Source: Dasyornis broadbenti (taxonomy: Eukaryota; Chordata; Aves; Passeriformes; Dasyornithidae). Taken from it: 64,000 bases of DNA. The number at the start of each line of letters is the position of its first letter. Position 1 is the first letter of the stretch. The translations under genes and the position numbers were made by a program. A model generated the notes under the pieces. That model was not told where the DNA came from, searched no databases, and saw only the letters and a program-made list of their open reading frames with translations. Of the stretch, positions 62,623 through 64,000 are shown one piece after another. The stretch is from positions 728,315 through 792,314 of the forward strand of contig VZRN01006399.1 in NCBI GenBank assembly GCA_013397935.1, written 5' to 3'.

Positions 62623-63867
62623 TTGTAATTTAAAATGGAAATGCTAACAGAGTATTGTATGACCTTTTCATGGATAAACTCATAGCTGAACAGGACTTTC
62701 AATCTATCCTCCTCCTCAGTGTAGCCTACTCCTGTATAGCTCTTTTTCCATTTTGCATTTCATTCATTTTACTTCATAGTAACTACACTAAGAAGTTGAG
62801 GACAACACACAGGCTGATGCAGACACATCACTATAAATTTGTAATGCTTAGTTATACTGTAAGATCACCACACCTCCAACAGTCTTTCACTTCCTCACTG
62901 GAAAGCAGATTTTGGGTTTTCCCTTCTTTTCCAGACCTTAAAGAACTCTCTTTATGAAAGAATAAGTGTAAATCTTTTCTATCCTACAACAGAGTAGAAC
63001 AATAGTCTACCTTTTATGTGTGTGTGTACATCCACAGACAGACGAACAAATTAGACATCACAATCTGATCTGTAATGTAGTACATTTTTCACATACCGAG
63101 ACAAAGGAGCAGGGCTCTAGAAGATTATACTTAATATGCCATGGAATACCATGATTCATGAAGCATTTGCTAGACTGTATTTACCATTCACAAGATGATG
63201 GGCAAAACCAAGATTATGCTCAGCACGGAACGGGTTTTTTAGAAGACGTTACTTGCCAGGGAGAAAAGCAGGCTTTTAGGTCCCAAGTTCTTGGCTTTTT
63301 TTCTTTAGAAATGCTATGTATATAACATATCCTCATTCAGGATGGATATGGGCATAGCTATAGATAGGATATAGAAGTAACTTTTGTAACATGCATTCAT
63401 AAATCTTGTTTTCTTAAAAATATACCCAAACTTACTGCTAGCATTTACATACTTACTGTATTCTGCAACAGTCTAAAAATTTACACAGATTACTATCCTT
63501 GTTAGGAAATTAAGTCTCTAAGGCAGTGATCATCCAATGGTCTGGGACATGTCTCTTCACACTACTCAAAATCCCACAGCTAAGATTTTCCCAACTCTCA
63601 AAATATAGGAGGTATGTGAAAGTTAAGGAGACACAAAACCTGATTTTCCCCCAGCTATGGAAACAGAATGACTGACCATGTACTTCTGAAAGGATGACAT
63701 ATGAAACCCTAAACAACCAATGAGAACACAATCAGTAGAACACTTTTGTAAGTCTCAGTTTCCCTAGAGTTTCTGTGCTTCAGGCACACCTTGCATTTTT
63801 ACAATACCATTTAGCCAGAAAATCACTAAAGCCAATAAAGCCACTTTTCAGAATTAAGTTGGCAGAC
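62623..63867. other. Non-coding stretch, nothing recognised
   Basis: AT-rich sequence between a CR1 and an LTR. A donor-like CAGTAAGTATG on the minus strand near 63465 has no coding frame I can match to SUSD1. Confidence 0.4.
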
Positions 63868-64000
63868 TGTCTTGGGGTGATTTTATGATGACACCCTTTT
63901 CTTGATCATCTGCTTTATGCCCAGAAATGGGTCCTGTGGCTTTAAGCTGAGTTGGGGACGAGGCGGGAGCCAGGGGAGCTCTCAGTGGGTTTTCTTCAAG
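63868..64000 (+). mobile_element. Left part of a second LTR of the 2.2 kb family, cut by the window edge
   Basis: From TGTCTTGGGGTGATTTTATG onward it follows the LTR at 2240 through TGATCATCTGCT, TATGCCCAG and TTTAAGCTG with scattered differences. It keeps the canonical TG start. The remainder lies outside the window, so whether it is solo or part of a provirus cannot be told. Confidence 0.8.

Noticed and set aside
2240..64000. The LTRs at 2.2 kb and 63.9 kb as the two ends of one provirus
   Set aside because: They are over 61 kb apart, clearly diverged, and enclose a host gene, CR1 elements and other LTRs with no gag, pol or env between them.

Overview
This 64 kb window looks like nuclear DNA of a bird, probably a songbird. 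Codon-dense ORFs are absent, the base composition is AT-leaning, and the interspersed repeats are avian: several CR1 LINE fragments in both orientations and at least three solo retroviral LTRs of types I associate with bird genomes. There are two assembly gaps (4938-5382 and 38570-38664), both inside or beside simple sequence.

One protein-coding gene can be supported. On the minus strand between about 45.4 and 55.4 kb lie four phase-compatible exons with consensus splice sites that encode the membrane-proximal extracellular part and the transmembrane segment of SUSD1 (sushi domain-containing protein 1). The order is 55446-55353, 54254-53999, 50470-50431 and 48447-48354. A fifth, more speculative terminal exon at 45570-45432 continues the reading frame for 45 codons to a stop and would give the bird protein a cytoplasmic tail that I do not remember in the human one. 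The N-terminal exons (signal peptide, EGF and sushi domains) were not found and probably lie beyond position 64000. SUSD1 belongs to the human 9q block that corresponds to the avian Z chromosome, so the window is likely Z-linked (inference).

Layout. 1-2.2 kb: nothing recognisable. 2.2-3.9 kb: two adjacent solo LTRs of different families in opposite orientations. 4.7-5.4 kb: a purine-rich AAGG tract containing a gap. 5.4-17.7 kb: no gene seen. 17.68-18.04 kb: a long GGAAAA hexanucleotide array joined to a GGAGA pentanucleotide array. 18-27 kb: unannotated, with two old CR1 tails near 22.8 and 23.2 kb. 27.1-28.0 kb: left arm of a nearly perfect 0.9 kb inverted repeat whose right arm is at 59.8-60.7 kb. 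37.3-41.1 kb: two CR1 elements, one carrying decayed reverse transcriptase. 41.9-42.5 kb: an ERVL-type solo LTR. 45.4-55.4 kb: the 3' part of SUSD1. 55.4-64 kb: probably upstream SUSD1 intron, containing two CR1 tails, the right inverted-repeat arm, and at the window edge the start of a second LTR of the family seen at 2.2 kb.

The most striking non-genic signal is the inverted repeat: 895 bp arms, essentially identical in the core, with no indel, enclosing about 31.8 kb that includes all the recognised SUSD1 exons. I did not find a convincing new enzymatic or defence system.
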